NCBI RefSeq assembly: GCF_026341275.1 | Contig: NZ_JAIFZO010000002.1 | Location: 5,610,118 to 5,674,117 of the forward strand | From: Streptomyces ortus | GTDB taxonomy: Bacteria; Actinomycetota; Actinomycetes; Streptomycetales; Streptomycetaceae | Reading direction: 5' to 3' | DNA: 64,000 nt | Part shown: piece by piece, positions 33,607-42,088 of the stretch | Layout of the letters: the number at the start of each line of letters is the position of its first letter | Position numbering within the stretch: the first letter of the stretch is position 1 | Made by a program: the position numbers and the translations under genes | The notes under the pieces: generated by a model | Databases searched by the model: none | Told to the model about the DNA's origin: nothing | Seen by the model: only the letters and a program-made list of their open reading frames with translations

Positions 33607-34959
33607 TCAGCCGGCGGTGTCGGCCGCCGTCAGGGCGCGCCAGCACGCAACCAGGCTCCTGGCCTGCACGTTGAGGTAGTGGCTGTGCCGCAGCAACTGG
33701 GTCAGTTGGTCCATGGTCAGCCAGCGGTAGTCGGGGTGGCCCGGATCCTCGGGGACGTCGCTGTCCACGATCAGATAGCGGTTGCGGGCGTGGAAGAAGC
33801 GACCGCCCTCCTCGGACTGCACGGCGTCGTAGCGGACGCGGCCGGGACCGGCGGCCAGTACCTCGTCGAGGTGGCGGGGCCGGGCGGCGGCCGGCAGCCA
33901 GCCGTAGCTGTCCGGCACGCACTGCACGGTCGGCGCCAGTTCCACCACGTCCGCGTAGCCCGGCTCGGTGCGGGCGTGCAGCAGGACGTGCGGCACCCCG
34001 CCGATCTCGCGGGTCAGGAACGCGATGACACCCGTGCCGCGCGGCTCGATCATCGGCTGGCGCCAGGTGCCGACCTCGCGTCCCGCGGCCGTCACGGCGA
34101 CCCCGATGACGTCGAAGAAGCCGCCGCTCTCGTGCGAGTGGCCCATCTCGTGGTGCCGCCACTCGTCGAGCGCGTTGAGGGCGATCCGCTCGGTGTGCAC
34201 CGAGGCCAGCGACCGGGCGCCGGCGATCCAGCTCAGCACGTCGGTCATCCCGTGCAGGGCGCCGTCCGGCCGCGAGGCGTGCGGCAGACACGCCAGGACG
34301 GTGCGCGCGTCCATGTTGATGATGTCGTCGCGCGACAGCAGCCGGTACAACTGGCCGAGCGTGAACCAGCGGAAGCCCTCCAGGACCTCCACCTCGGTGG
34401 TCGTCTCCACCACCATGTTGCGGTTGCGCTTGCGGTAGAACCAGGCGCCCTGCTCCGACTGCCGGACGTCCGCCAGCACCCGGTGCCGCGAGGTGTCCCG
34501 GAAGTAGTCCACGTACGGCACGGGCTTGCCCTTGTGGACGCCCGTGTAGTTGCTGCGGGTCGCCTGCACGGTGGGCGAGAGTTGCAGCCCGCCGGGGTTG
34601 CCCGGTTCCGCCTTGGCCTGCATCAGGAAGTGCGGGACCCCGTCGAACTCCTTGATCAGGATGCCGAGGATGCCGACCTCGGGCTGGTCGATGATGGGCT
34701 GGTCCCACCAGGGCACCGCGTTGCCGGGATCGTGCACCCGCAGGCCGTGCACGGTGAAGAACTTGCCGCTGCGGTGCCGCAGATCACCGGTGACCGGGGT
34801 CTGGTACCACTGGTCGAGGGCCGCCAGCGGGATGCGCTCGGCCGTCGTGTAGATCTGCTCGCCGTACTCGGCGAACCAGTCGTCGAATCCGGCGAGATCG
34901 GTCAGCGGGCTCTCCACAGCCGCCGCCGACCGGGCGATACGGGCCGTCACATCGGCCAT
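33607..34959 (-). CDS. aknN: NDP-4-keto-6-deoxyglucose 2,3-dehydratase (AknN-like)
   Basis: The 450-residue protein has the internally duplicated fold typical of EvaA/DnmT/TylX3-type 2,3-dehydratases. Each half carries a similar block (PVTGDLRHRSGKFFTVHGLR... QPIIDQPEVGILGILIKEF, and GGFFDVIGVAVTAAGREV... QPMIEPRGTGVIAFLTREI). It removes the C-2 hydroxyl, the first committed step to 2-deoxysugars. The start follows GAGGAG. It is the last gene of a leftward sugar operon. Confidence 0.9.
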   Translation of the reverse strand: MADVTARIARSAAAVESPLTDLAGFDDWFAEYGEQIYTTAERIPLAALDQWYQTPVTGDLRHRSGKFFTVHGLRVHDPGNAVPWWDQPIIDQPEVGILGILIKEFDGVPHFLMQAKAEPGNPGGLQLSPTVQATRSNYTGVHKGKPVPYVDYFRDTSRHRVLADVRQSEQGAWFYRKRNRNMVVETTTEVEVLEGFRWFTLGQLYRLLSRDDIINMDARTVLACLPHASRPDGALHGMTDVLSWIAGARSLASVHTERIALNALDEWRHHEMGHSHESGGFFDVIGVAVTAAGREVGTWRQPMIEPRGTGVIAFLTREIGGVPHVLLHARTEPGYADVVELAPTVQCVPDSYGWLPAAARPRHLDEVLAAGPGRVRYDAVQSEEGGRFFHARNRYLIVDSDVPEDPGHPDYRWLTMDQLTQLLRHSHYLNVQARSLVACWRALTAADTAG

Positions 34960-35021
34960 CTGGACTCCTCGTCGTGGGTGCAGGCGTGGCGGGGCGTACG
35001 CGGCTCGTCCGGCGCGGCGGG

Positions 35022-35966
35022 TCAGTCGGCGGGGGTCTCCCAGGTCGCCCGCATCGCCTCGGCCAGCGGGATCCGCGGTTTCCAGCCGAGCAGTTCGCCG
35101 GCCAGGCCGATGTCGGCCAGGGTCCAGCCGCCGCCCTTGCTCGCGATGGGCCCGTCCTCGACCCGGATCGCCTCCGGCGGCAGCCCCGAGGCGGTGACCA
35201 GCAGGTCCACCAGCTCGCGCATGGCGGTGGCCTCGCCGCGGCCGATGTTGACGACCCGTCCGGTGGCCGCCGACGTCACGGTGAGGACCACGGCCTCGGC
35301 CAGGTCGCGGACATCGATGAAGTCCCGCCGGGCGTCCGCGACCCGCAGGGTCACCGGGTCGCTCGCGTCCGCGGCCCGCAGCCGGTCGACGACCGCCCCG
35401 AGGAAGCTGGCCCGGGTGGTGCGGGGGCCGCACACGTTCACCGCGCGCAGCACCAGCCCGTCCACCCGGCCGGCCCGGGTGGCGTCGAGCACCAGCTCGG
35501 AGCCGGCCAGCTTGGTACGCGCGTACATGGTGGCCGGCCGGGGCTCCAGGTCCTCGCCGATGGCGAGCGGCTCGGCCACCGGACCGTACTCGTGGATGGA
35601 GCCGACGTGGATCAGCCGCGGCCGGTCCTCCATCAGCGTCACGGCCTTCAACAGGCGCTCGACCAGGGTGATGTGGGCGTACCGCATCTCCTCCTCGGTC
35701 GTGCCCCAGCCGCCCGTCACATTGACCACGGTCCGCACCCGGTGCCGGGTGAACAGCCGGGCGAGTTCGGCGGGCGGGACCGCCGCCACGTCCAGGCCGG
35801 CGAAGACGTGCCCGGCCACCGCGGGGCCGCCGCGCCGGGCGACGGCCAGCACCTCGTGCCCCTCGCGGGCCAGCGCCGCGCTCACACAGCGGCCGACGCA
35901 GCCGGTGGCCCCGAGCACCGCGACCCGGGAGCCCCCGGCCGGCGGCCGGCCGCTCAGGGCCGCCAC
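35022..35966 (-). CDS. aknM: dTDP-4-keto-hexose 4-ketoreductase (AknM/DnmV-like)
   Basis: The ~314-residue SDR epimerase-type protein has VAVLGATGCVGRCVSAAL, VGSIHEYGPVAEPLAIGED and MYARTKLAGSELV (Tyr/Lys). It reduces the C-4 ketone and fixes the configuration of the final L-sugar. The GTG at 35966 (13-bp overlap with the end of the epimerase gene) is chosen, giving continuous translation; a later GTG cannot be excluded. Confidence 0.82.
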   Translation of the reverse strand: MAALSGRPPAGGSRVAVLGATGCVGRCVSAALAREGHEVLAVARRGGPAVAGHVFAGLDVAAVPPAELARLFTRHRVRTVVNVTGGWGTTEEEMRYAHITLVERLLKAVTLMEDRPRLIHVGSIHEYGPVAEPLAIGEDLEPRPATMYARTKLAGSELVLDATRAGRVDGLVLRAVNVCGPRTTRASFLGAVVDRLRAADASDPVTLRVADARRDFIDVRDLAEAVVLTVTSAATGRVVNIGRGEATAMRELVDLLVTASGLPPEAIRVEDGPIASKGGGWTLADIGLAGELLGWKPRIPLAEAMRATWETPAD

Positions 35967-36571
35967 AGCGCGGCCTCGATCCGACGGCACTTGTCGTACT
36001 CCGGCAGGCCGCCCTCCGCCCGCACCTGGGCGAGCGGGGGCGCGGCCGTGTCCCGTGCGGACAGCAGCGGCGCCACGTCCGTCGGGATCGGCAGCCCGAG
36101 CGCCGGGTCGAGCGGGGACAGGGACAGCTCGTGCCGGGCCTCGTAACTCCCGGAGAGCATGTACGACATCACCGTGTCGTCCTCCAGGGCGATGAAGGCG
36201 TGGCCGACACCGACCGGGAAGTACATGGCGCCGAAGGTCTCCTGGTCGAGCACGGAGGAGTCCCAGCGGCCGAAGGTGGGCGAGCCGACGCGGATGTCCA
36301 CCACGATGTCGATGGCGCGGCCCCGGGCGCAGTACACGTACTTGGCCACGCCCGGCGGGGTGACCGTGTAGTGGATACCCCGGACGGTGCCGCGTTTGGA
36401 CATGCTGTGGTTGGACTGCGCGACGGGGAAGAGGGGGTGGCCGAGGGCCTCCACGAACGCCGGTTCCTGGTACGGCGAGGTGAACAGGCCGCGGTCGTCC
36501 TCGAAGACGGGCGGGTTGAAGGCGTACGCGCCGGACACGGCGAGTTCGCGGAACTTCACGGCGGTGGTCAT
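35954..36571 (-). CDS. aknL: dTDP-4-keto-6-deoxyhexose epimerase (AknL/DnmU-like, RmlC family)
   Basis: The 205-residue cupin has RmlC landmarks: FEDDRGLFTSPYQEPAF, the catalytic His in TVRGIHYTVTPPGVAKYV, DIVVDIRVGSPTFG and YFPVGVGHAFIALEDDT. It epimerises C-3/C-5 (or C-5 only) to enter the L-sugar series. Its ATG directly abuts the stop of the upstream glycosyltransferase gene. Confidence 0.92.
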   Translation of the reverse strand: MTTAVKFRELAVSGAYAFNPPVFEDDRGLFTSPYQEPAFVEALGHPLFPVAQSNHSMSKRGTVRGIHYTVTPPGVAKYVYCARGRAIDIVVDIRVGSPTFGRWDSSVLDQETFGAMYFPVGVGHAFIALEDDTVMSYMLSGSYEARHELSLSPLDPALGLPIPTDVAPLLSARDTAAPPLAQVRAEGGLPEYDKCRRIEAALWRP

Positions 36572-37894
36572 CTACAGCTCCCCCCGGACGGTGCCGGCGG
36601 CGGCCGGGGCCGCGCGGTGTTCCGCCACCAGTTTCTCCAGCAGCGGGACGATGTCGTTGGGGCTCGGCGTCCCCACCATCTCCCGGCGGATCCGCGCGCA
36701 GTTCTCCGCGAACGACGGGTCGTCCAGCAGCCGCAGCACGTGGTCGCGCAGGTCCTGCGCGGTGTAGTGGTCGACGTCGTGCAGATAGAGGCCCGCGCCC
36801 GTCTTCTCCAGCTGCTTCGCCTTGTGGATGGTGTCCCAGACCATGTCGGGCACGATCAGCTGCGGGACACCGTGCGCGAGCGCCGTCTGGAAGGTGCCGC
36901 TGCCGCCGTGGTGGATGACCGCGGCACAGGTCGGCAGCAGGGCGTTGAGCGGGACGAAGTCCACGGCCCGTACGTTGTCGGGGAGTTCGAGTCCGGCGAG
37001 CTGCTTCTCGTTGAGGGTGGCGACCACCTCGACGTCCAGCTCCGCGAGTGCCGAGACGAGTTCGCCGATCGAGGCGCGGTCGCCGTCCAGCACCTCGCGG
37101 TGGGCCACGCCCAGCGTCAGACAGACCCGGCGCTTCTTCGGCGGCTCGTGCAGCCACTCCGGTATGACGGCCTGGCCGTTGTAGGGGATGTACCGCAGCG
37201 GGACGAACGGCTGCCTCACCGGGAACCGCATCGACGGGGGCACCGGGTCGATGGTCCACTGGCCGACCGCCACCTCCTCCTCGAACCCGGCGCCGTAGCG
37301 GCCGAGCGTCCAGGTCAGCCACTCGCGCAGCGGATCGTCCCGCTGCTCGGGCAGCCGTTCCGCCTGGAGGTCGAGGAAGGTCTCGCGCATCCGCCCCAGC
37401 AGGTCGAGCCCGAACAGCAGCCGGGCGTGGGCGGCGCCGGTGACCCGCGCGGCCACCGGTCCGGCGAAGGACAGCGTGTCCCAGACGACGAGGTCGGGCT
37501 GCCACTCGCGGCTGAACGCGACCAGGTCGTCGATCATGCGTTCCGGGCAGGAGTTCTGGAAGGCCATCGCCGTCATCGAGGTGAACACCCCGAGGACGTG
37601 GTCCCAGGTCAGCATCTCGGGACGGGTCTCCGTCATGTCCATCCCGGCTTCCGCCTGGCTCTCCATGATCTCGGCGTCGTCACCCAGGCCCTCGTTGACC
37701 CGCTGCATCTGCTCCTCCAGGAGCAGTGGCTCACCGACGCACACGGCGGTCAGCCCGGTACGGGTGATGTCCTCCGCGAGGTCCGGCTGGCTGGCGATAC
37801 GGACCTCGTGGCCGGCGGTCTGGAGGGCCCAGGCCAGCGGGACCTGGGCATGCATATGGGACTTCGCGGCGAACGTGGTGAACAGGACCTTCAT
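36572..37894 (-). CDS. aknK: Second glycosyltransferase (AknK-like)
   Basis: The 440-residue GT-B enzyme is related to AknS (MKVLFTTFAAKSHMHAQVPL; LPTCAAVIHHGGSGTFQTAL; GVPQLIVPD). In the aclacinomycin pathway AknK adds the second, and probably third, L-2-deoxysugar to the rhodosaminyl aglycone. The order K-L-M-N read leftward is as remembered in S. galilaeus. No P450-like helper is beside it, consistent with AknK acting alone. Confidence 0.85.
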   Translation of the reverse strand: MKVLFTTFAAKSHMHAQVPLAWALQTAGHEVRIASQPDLAEDITRTGLTAVCVGEPLLLEEQMQRVNEGLGDDAEIMESQAEAGMDMTETRPEMLTWDHVLGVFTSMTAMAFQNSCPERMIDDLVAFSREWQPDLVVWDTLSFAGPVAARVTGAAHARLLFGLDLLGRMRETFLDLQAERLPEQRDDPLREWLTWTLGRYGAGFEEEVAVGQWTIDPVPPSMRFPVRQPFVPLRYIPYNGQAVIPEWLHEPPKKRRVCLTLGVAHREVLDGDRASIGELVSALAELDVEVVATLNEKQLAGLELPDNVRAVDFVPLNALLPTCAAVIHHGGSGTFQTALAHGVPQLIVPDMVWDTIHKAKQLEKTGAGLYLHDVDHYTAQDLRDHVLRLLDDPSFAENCARIRREMVGTPSPNDIVPLLEKLVAEHRAAPAAAGTVRGEL

Positions 37895-37937
37895 CGATCT
37901 CCCTCTTCGCGGGGCGGATGGTGGCGTGCGGCGTGTC

Positions 37938-39314
37938 TCACTGCCCGTCGTGGCCGACGTACCGGTGCTTCACCAGCCAGCCGTCGCCGTTCCCTTCTCC
38001 GTCCTCGCCCCCGTCGGCGACGAGGACGTCCTGGCACGACGTGCTCAGCCGGATCTGCGGAGCGGCGTCCGTCGCGGTGGCCACGACCAGGGCGTCGTAG
38101 CCCGTGCGCACCGAGCCGTCCGGGAACCGCCAGGCGGCCGGCAGGCCCAGCCAGTGCCGGCGGACCGTGCCGACGGGTGCCGCGGGCCGGTTGCGCACCG
38201 CCGCCGCGATGGCCGCCCGGCCGCGCACCGGTTCGGCGAACGAGCTCTGGTCGAAGGCCCCGTCCTCGGTGAAGGTGGCCGCCCAGGCGTCCCCCTCGCC
38301 CTCGTCCAGGAGCCGCATCTGCCGGGCGTAGAAACGCTGGATCGAGGCGTACTCGGCGGGCGGCACCGGGGTGGCCCTCGCCCGCCCCTCCGCGTACTCC
38401 TTGGCGTGCCGCATGGTGATCGTGCTGTTGCCGCCGAGCGCGTCCCGGACGAAGGTGCGGGCGTCGGCGGTGGTGGCGTCGGAACCGAGGACCCTGGTGA
38501 CGGCCGCGGCGTTGACGACCACGGTGTGCCGCGAGACGGCCACACAGCCGGACGGGATCTCCCGTACCGTCCACTCCCCGGTGTGCACGGACATCAGGGC
38601 CGGGGTCTGCAGCTGCTTGTACGAGATCCGCCCGTCGGGCAGGCAGATCCGCACCGAGGCCGTGGTGTGCGTCGAGCCGTCGGGCGTACGGGTGTCCATC
38701 TCCAGGTGCTGGACGTCGGGGGTGTCCTCCTTCAGCAGCACCCGCGCCACGTGCGGCAGCCGCTCCTGCCACCGGCCCGCGTCGTGCAGGAAGTCCCGTA
38801 CCTCCTGGGCCGGGGCGTCGATCCGCACCGAGTCCTCGAAGGTGTACGGGGCCTCGTCGGTGCCGGTGCGCAGCGCGGCGGACTCCAGGGCGGCCAGTTC
38901 GGCGCCGCTGTTGCGGTCGATCGCCTCCAGGATCCAGGCGACGTTGCGCTCCAGGTCGTCGACCGCCCGGAAGTCGTGCAGCAGCCGCACCCGGCTGCCG
39001 CCGCCGGGCAGCGCCTCGACGATCCACTCCCCGCCCATCGCGGCGACGGGATCCTGCGAGACCTCCTGGCGGAAGCGGATCCGCAGCCCGTCGCGGTCCA
39101 GGGTCCGCCGCGAGGTCCAGGACTTGACCTCGCCGTTGGCGGTGGCCCAGATCCGCAGCCGCTCCTCGTCGCCCGACCGTTCCAGATACTCCACGTGCAG
39201 GCTCGGCGGGAAGACGAACGGCCAGTCCTCGGCCCGCTCCACCAGGCCGAAGACGGCCTCCGGGGCGGCGGCCACCGTGATGGTGTGCTCGGTCGTGTGC
39301 ACCTCGTGCGCCAT
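37938..39314 (-). CDS. aknE1: Didomain aromatase/cyclase fused to a SnoaL-like domain
   Basis: Residues ~1-150 and ~155-310 are two START/SRPBCC domains as in DpsF-type aromatases (HTTEHTITVAAAPEAVFGLV... and YTFEDSVRIDAPAQEVRDFL...), which close and aromatise the first ring. Usual length is about 310-320 residues. Here residues ~321-458 add a complete NTF2-fold domain (IQRFYARQMRLLDEGEGDAW, EDGAFDQSSF, EPVRGRAAI) closely resembling the separate protein at 29.0 kb. The frame is uninterrupted. The fusion could couple first-ring aromatisation to a later step. Confidence 0.88.
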   Translation of the reverse strand: MAHEVHTTEHTITVAAAPEAVFGLVERAEDWPFVFPPSLHVEYLERSGDEERLRIWATANGEVKSWTSRRTLDRDGLRIRFRQEVSQDPVAAMGGEWIVEALPGGGSRVRLLHDFRAVDDLERNVAWILEAIDRNSGAELAALESAALRTGTDEAPYTFEDSVRIDAPAQEVRDFLHDAGRWQERLPHVARVLLKEDTPDVQHLEMDTRTPDGSTHTTASVRICLPDGRISYKQLQTPALMSVHTGEWTVREIPSGCVAVSRHTVVVNAAAVTRVLGSDATTADARTFVRDALGGNSTITMRHAKEYAEGRARATPVPPAEYASIQRFYARQMRLLDEGEGDAWAATFTEDGAFDQSSFAEPVRGRAAIAAAVRNRPAAPVGTVRRHWLGLPAAWRFPDGSVRTGYDALVVATATDAAPQIRLSTSCQDVLVADGGEDGEGNGDGWLVKHRYVGHDGQ

Positions 39315-39366
39315 GCTGATCCTGATCCCCTCTGTCCGCCCGGGCCGCGCACGGCCGGGCCCGCTG

Positions 39367-40152
39367 TCAGTAGTTGCCGAGCCCGCCGCAGACGTTCATC
39401 GCCTGCGCGGTGATCGACGCGGCGGTCGGGGAGAGCAGATAGCCGACGAGCCCGGCGACCTCGTCGGGCGTGGAGTAGCGGCCGAGGGGGATCTTCGCCT
39501 CGAACCTCTCCAGCACCTCGCCCTCGGTGATGTCCCAGGCACCGGCGTAGCCCTGGCGCACCCGCTCGGCCATCGGCGTCTCGACGTAGCCGGGGCAGAC
39601 GGCGTTGACGGTGACGCCCGTCTTCGCCAGCTCCAGGCCGAGGGCCTTGGTGAAGCCGACCACGCCGTGCTTGGACGCCGAGTACGGCGCTCCCAGTGCC
39701 ACGCCCTGCTTGCCGCCCGTCGAGGCGATGTTGACGATCCGTCCGGCGCCGCGCTCCAGCATCCCGCCGGTGGTCAGCACCTCGCGGGTCATCCGGAAGA
39801 CGCTGTTGAGGTTGGTGTCGATCACGTCGAGCCACAGCTCGTCGGGGATCTGCGCGGTGTGGCCGCCACCGCTGCGGCCGGCGTTGTTCACCAGGGCGCC
39901 GACGGGGCCGAACCGGTCCCTGGCCTCCTGGACGAAGGCGCGTACCCGAGCGGTGTCGCGCACGTCGCAGGAGGCGCCGTCGACGTCGTGTCCCGCCTCG
40001 CGCAGCTCCTTGACGGTGTGGGCGACCCGGTCGCCGTCGCGGGCGCAGATGAAGACCCGCGACCCGCCCTCGGCCAGGCTCCGGGCCACGGCGAGACCGA
40101 TCCCGCTGGTGGCACCGGTGACGATGGCGACGCTTCCTGCTGCTGGCGGCAT
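39367..40152 (-). CDS. aknA: C-9 polyketide ketoreductase (AknA/DpsE/ActIII-like)
   Basis: The 261-residue SDR has VTGATSGIGLAVARSLAEGG, NNAGRSGGG, catalytic Ser144 (NIASTGGKQG), Tyr157 and Lys161 (PYSASKHGVVGF). The length and motif numbering match the actinorhodin ketoreductase, which reduces C-9 of the nascent polyketide. It heads the leftward operon aknA, aromatase, aknK-L-M-N. Confidence 0.95.
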   Translation of the reverse strand: MPPAAGSVAIVTGATSGIGLAVARSLAEGGSRVFICARDGDRVAHTVKELREAGHDVDGASCDVRDTARVRAFVQEARDRFGPVGALVNNAGRSGGGHTAQIPDELWLDVIDTNLNSVFRMTREVLTTGGMLERGAGRIVNIASTGGKQGVALGAPYSASKHGVVGFTKALGLELAKTGVTVNAVCPGYVETPMAERVRQGYAGAWDITEGEVLERFEAKIPLGRYSTPDEVAGLVGYLLSPTAASITAQAMNVCGGLGNY

Positions 40153-40469
40153 GACGGCTCCTCAGCGGTCCCTGCGGGTGTCTGTGACGGATGTCCGTGA
40201 CGGATGTCCGTGGTGGGTGTCTGCGGTGGGTGTCCGCACGGGACGGCGGACGACAGCGAGGGTTTCAGCGGCCGCTCGAATCGCGCTCGACCCATGGCCC
40301 GGCCCGGGCTCCAGCGGCCTTCCACCCGCCTGCGAGACCAGGCACGCAGCGTGGAACGACACGAACGACCGCACGATGTCAAGCGATGCCGGGTCACACG
40401 AACGGGTCAAAAACAGACCTGACGACACCGGGCGATACCGGGCAACACCGTCGAACGAGGAGGCCATTG
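40153..40469. promoter_or_regulatory. Divergent promoter region aknA/aknX with SARP-type sites
   Basis: No gene fits in this 317-bp gap. For leftward aknA, GTCGAGC and TTCGAGC (minus strand, 40291-40285 and 40280-40274) are 11 bp apart and match the TCGAGC hexamer bound by DnrI. For rightward aknX, CTCCAGC (40309) and TTCCACC (40320) are also 11 bp apart. Five 13-bp tandem repeats occupy 40179-40243, and an AGGAGG site precedes aknX. Confidence 0.6.
40179..40243. repeat. Five tandem 13-bp repeats near the aknA start
   Basis: Five back-to-back 13-bp units of consensus TGTCYGYGRYGGR begin 27 bp upstream of the aknA start codon, so they lie in its promoter-proximal leader. Function unknown. Confidence 0.75.
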
Positions 40470-40820
40470 ATGACGGATCACGAGCCAGACGCCCAGGCCG
40501 AGGAGGCCGGCGCCGTGACCTTCGTGAACACCTTCACCGTGCACGCCGAACCCGAGGTGTTCGAGAAGGAGTTCGCGCGGACGTCCGAGTTCATGGCGCG
40601 GCAGCCGGGCCTGATCCGGCACACCCTGGCCCGGCACGCGGAGCGGCCCGGCCAGTACGTCAACGTCGCCGAGTGGCGGGACGTCGCCTCGTTCCGCGCG
40701 GCCGTCTCGCACGCCGACTTCCAGCCGCACGCGGGCGCGCTGCGCGCCCTCGCCGAAAGTCGGCCGGAACTCTATCTGGCACGGCTGCGCCGCGACGGCG
40801 GCGCGGAGGAGGGGATATGA
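40470..40820 (+). CDS. aknX: Small ABM-type monooxygenase (AknX/DnrG-like anthrone oxygenase)
   Basis: The 116-residue antibiotic-biosynthesis-monooxygenase-fold protein (VTFVNTFTVHAEPEVFEKEF; MARQPGLIRHTLARH; YVNVAEWRDVASFRAAV) acts without a cofactor. Homologues DnrG and AknX oxidise the C-12 anthrone to the anthraquinone aklanonic acid. AGGAGG precedes the ATG and the stop overlaps the KS start (ATGA). First gene of the minimal PKS operon. Confidence 0.85.
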   Translation: MTDHEPDAQAEEAGAVTFVNTFTVHAEPEVFEKEFARTSEFMARQPGLIRHTLARHAERPGQYVNVAEWRDVASFRAAVSHADFQPHAGALRALAESRPELYLARLRRDGGAEEGI

Positions 40821-42088
40821 CCGCCCGCCGTGTGGTGGTCACCGGCCTCGGGGTGATCGCGCCGGGCGGAGTCGGCACGAAGGCGTTCTGGGAACGCATC
40901 GTCTCCGGAGTCTCCGCGACGAGGACCATCACGGCCTTCGACGCGACGCCGTTCCGCTCCCGGATGGCCGCCGAGTGCGACTTCGACGGAGCCCGCCACG
41001 GACTGTCGGCCCGTGACACCGCCCGGCTGGACCGCGCCTCCCAGTTCGCCCTGGTCGCAGCCCGCGAGGCGCTCGCCGACAGCGGCGTGGAGATCGACGG
41101 GAGCAACGCGCACCGCACCGGCGTCAGCCTCGGCTCCGCCGTGGGCTGCACGCTGAAACTGGAGGAGGAGTACGTCGCGCGCAGCGACGGCGGCAAGCGG
41201 TGGCTGGTCGACCACGCGGCGGGCACCCCGTACCTGTACGACTACTTCGTGCCCAGCTCGATGGCGGCGGAGGTCGCCTGGGAGGCGGGCGCCGAGGGTC
41301 CGGTCGCGCTCGTCTCGGCGGGCTGCACCTCAGGACTCGACTCGCTGGGCCACGCCGTCGAACTCATCCGTGAGGGCAGCGCCGACATCATGATCGCCGG
41401 GGGCAGCGACGCCCCCATCGCGCCGATCACGGTGGCCTGCTTCGACGCCATCAAGGCCACCTCGCCGCGCAACGACACCCCGGACCACGCCTCGCGGCCC
41501 TTCGACCGGACCCGCAGCGGCTTCGTCCTGGGCGAGGGCGCCGCCGTCCTCGTCCTGGAGGAGCGGGAGTCGGCCCTGCGGCGCGGGGCGCAGGTCTACG
41601 CCGAGATCGCCGGCTTCGCCGCGCGCGCCAACGCCCACCACATGACCGGACTGCGCCCCGACGGCCTGGAGATGGCCGCCGCCATCACCGGCGCGCTCGA
41701 CGACGCCCGGACCGACCGCCAGGCCGTCGGCTACGTCAACGCGCACGGCACGGCCACCCGGCAGAACGACATCCACGAGACGGCCGCCATCAAGCACAGC
41801 CTGGGCGAGCACGCCCACCGCGTCCCGGTCAGCTCCATCAAGGCGGTCATCGGCCACTCGCTCGGCGCCGTCGGCTCCATCGAGGCCGCCGCCTCCGCCC
41901 TGGTGATCCGGCACGGCGTGATTCCCCCGACCGCGGGACTGCACGAGCCGGACCCCCAACTCGACCTCGACTACGTGCCGTTGACCGCCCGCGACCAGCC
42001 CGTCGACACCGTGCTGACGGTGGGCAGCGGCTTCGGCGGCTTCCAGAGCGCGATGGTGCTCACCGCATCCGAAGGGAGGCGCCCATGA
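40817..42088 (+). CDS. aknB: Type II PKS ketosynthase alpha (AknB/DpsA-like)
   Basis: The 423-residue ketosynthase has active-site Cys170 in VSAGCTSGLDS and catalytic His residues in VNAHGTATRQND and VIGHSLGAVGS. It forms a heterodimer with the chain-length factor and condenses malonyl units on the ACP, here expected to make a decaketide with a propionyl starter. Both junctions overlap by ATGA, locking stoichiometry with aknX and the chain-length factor. Confidence 0.97.
   Translation: MTARRVVVTGLGVIAPGGVGTKAFWERIVSGVSATRTITAFDATPFRSRMAAECDFDGARHGLSARDTARLDRASQFALVAAREALADSGVEIDGSNAHRTGVSLGSAVGCTLKLEEEYVARSDGGKRWLVDHAAGTPYLYDYFVPSSMAAEVAWEAGAEGPVALVSAGCTSGLDSLGHAVELIREGSADIMIAGGSDAPIAPITVACFDAIKATSPRNDTPDHASRPFDRTRSGFVLGEGAAVLVLEERESALRRGAQVYAEIAGFAARANAHHMTGLRPDGLEMAAAITGALDDARTDRQAVGYVNAHGTATRQNDIHETAAIKHSLGEHAHRVPVSSIKAVIGHSLGAVGSIEAAASALVIRHGVIPPTAGLHEPDPQLDLDYVPLTARDQPVDTVLTVGSGFGGFQSAMVLTASEGRRP

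Noticed and set aside
31748..34708. 986-codon minus-strand frame across aknY, aknZ and aknN
   Set aside because: Arg/Gly/Pro-rich out-of-frame translation lacking any domain; the three real genes account for the region.
40179..40243. Possible CRISPR-like array
   Set aside because: The 13-bp units are directly adjacent with no spacers, and no cas genes are present. The 15-bp repeats at 12239-12283 were rejected likewise.
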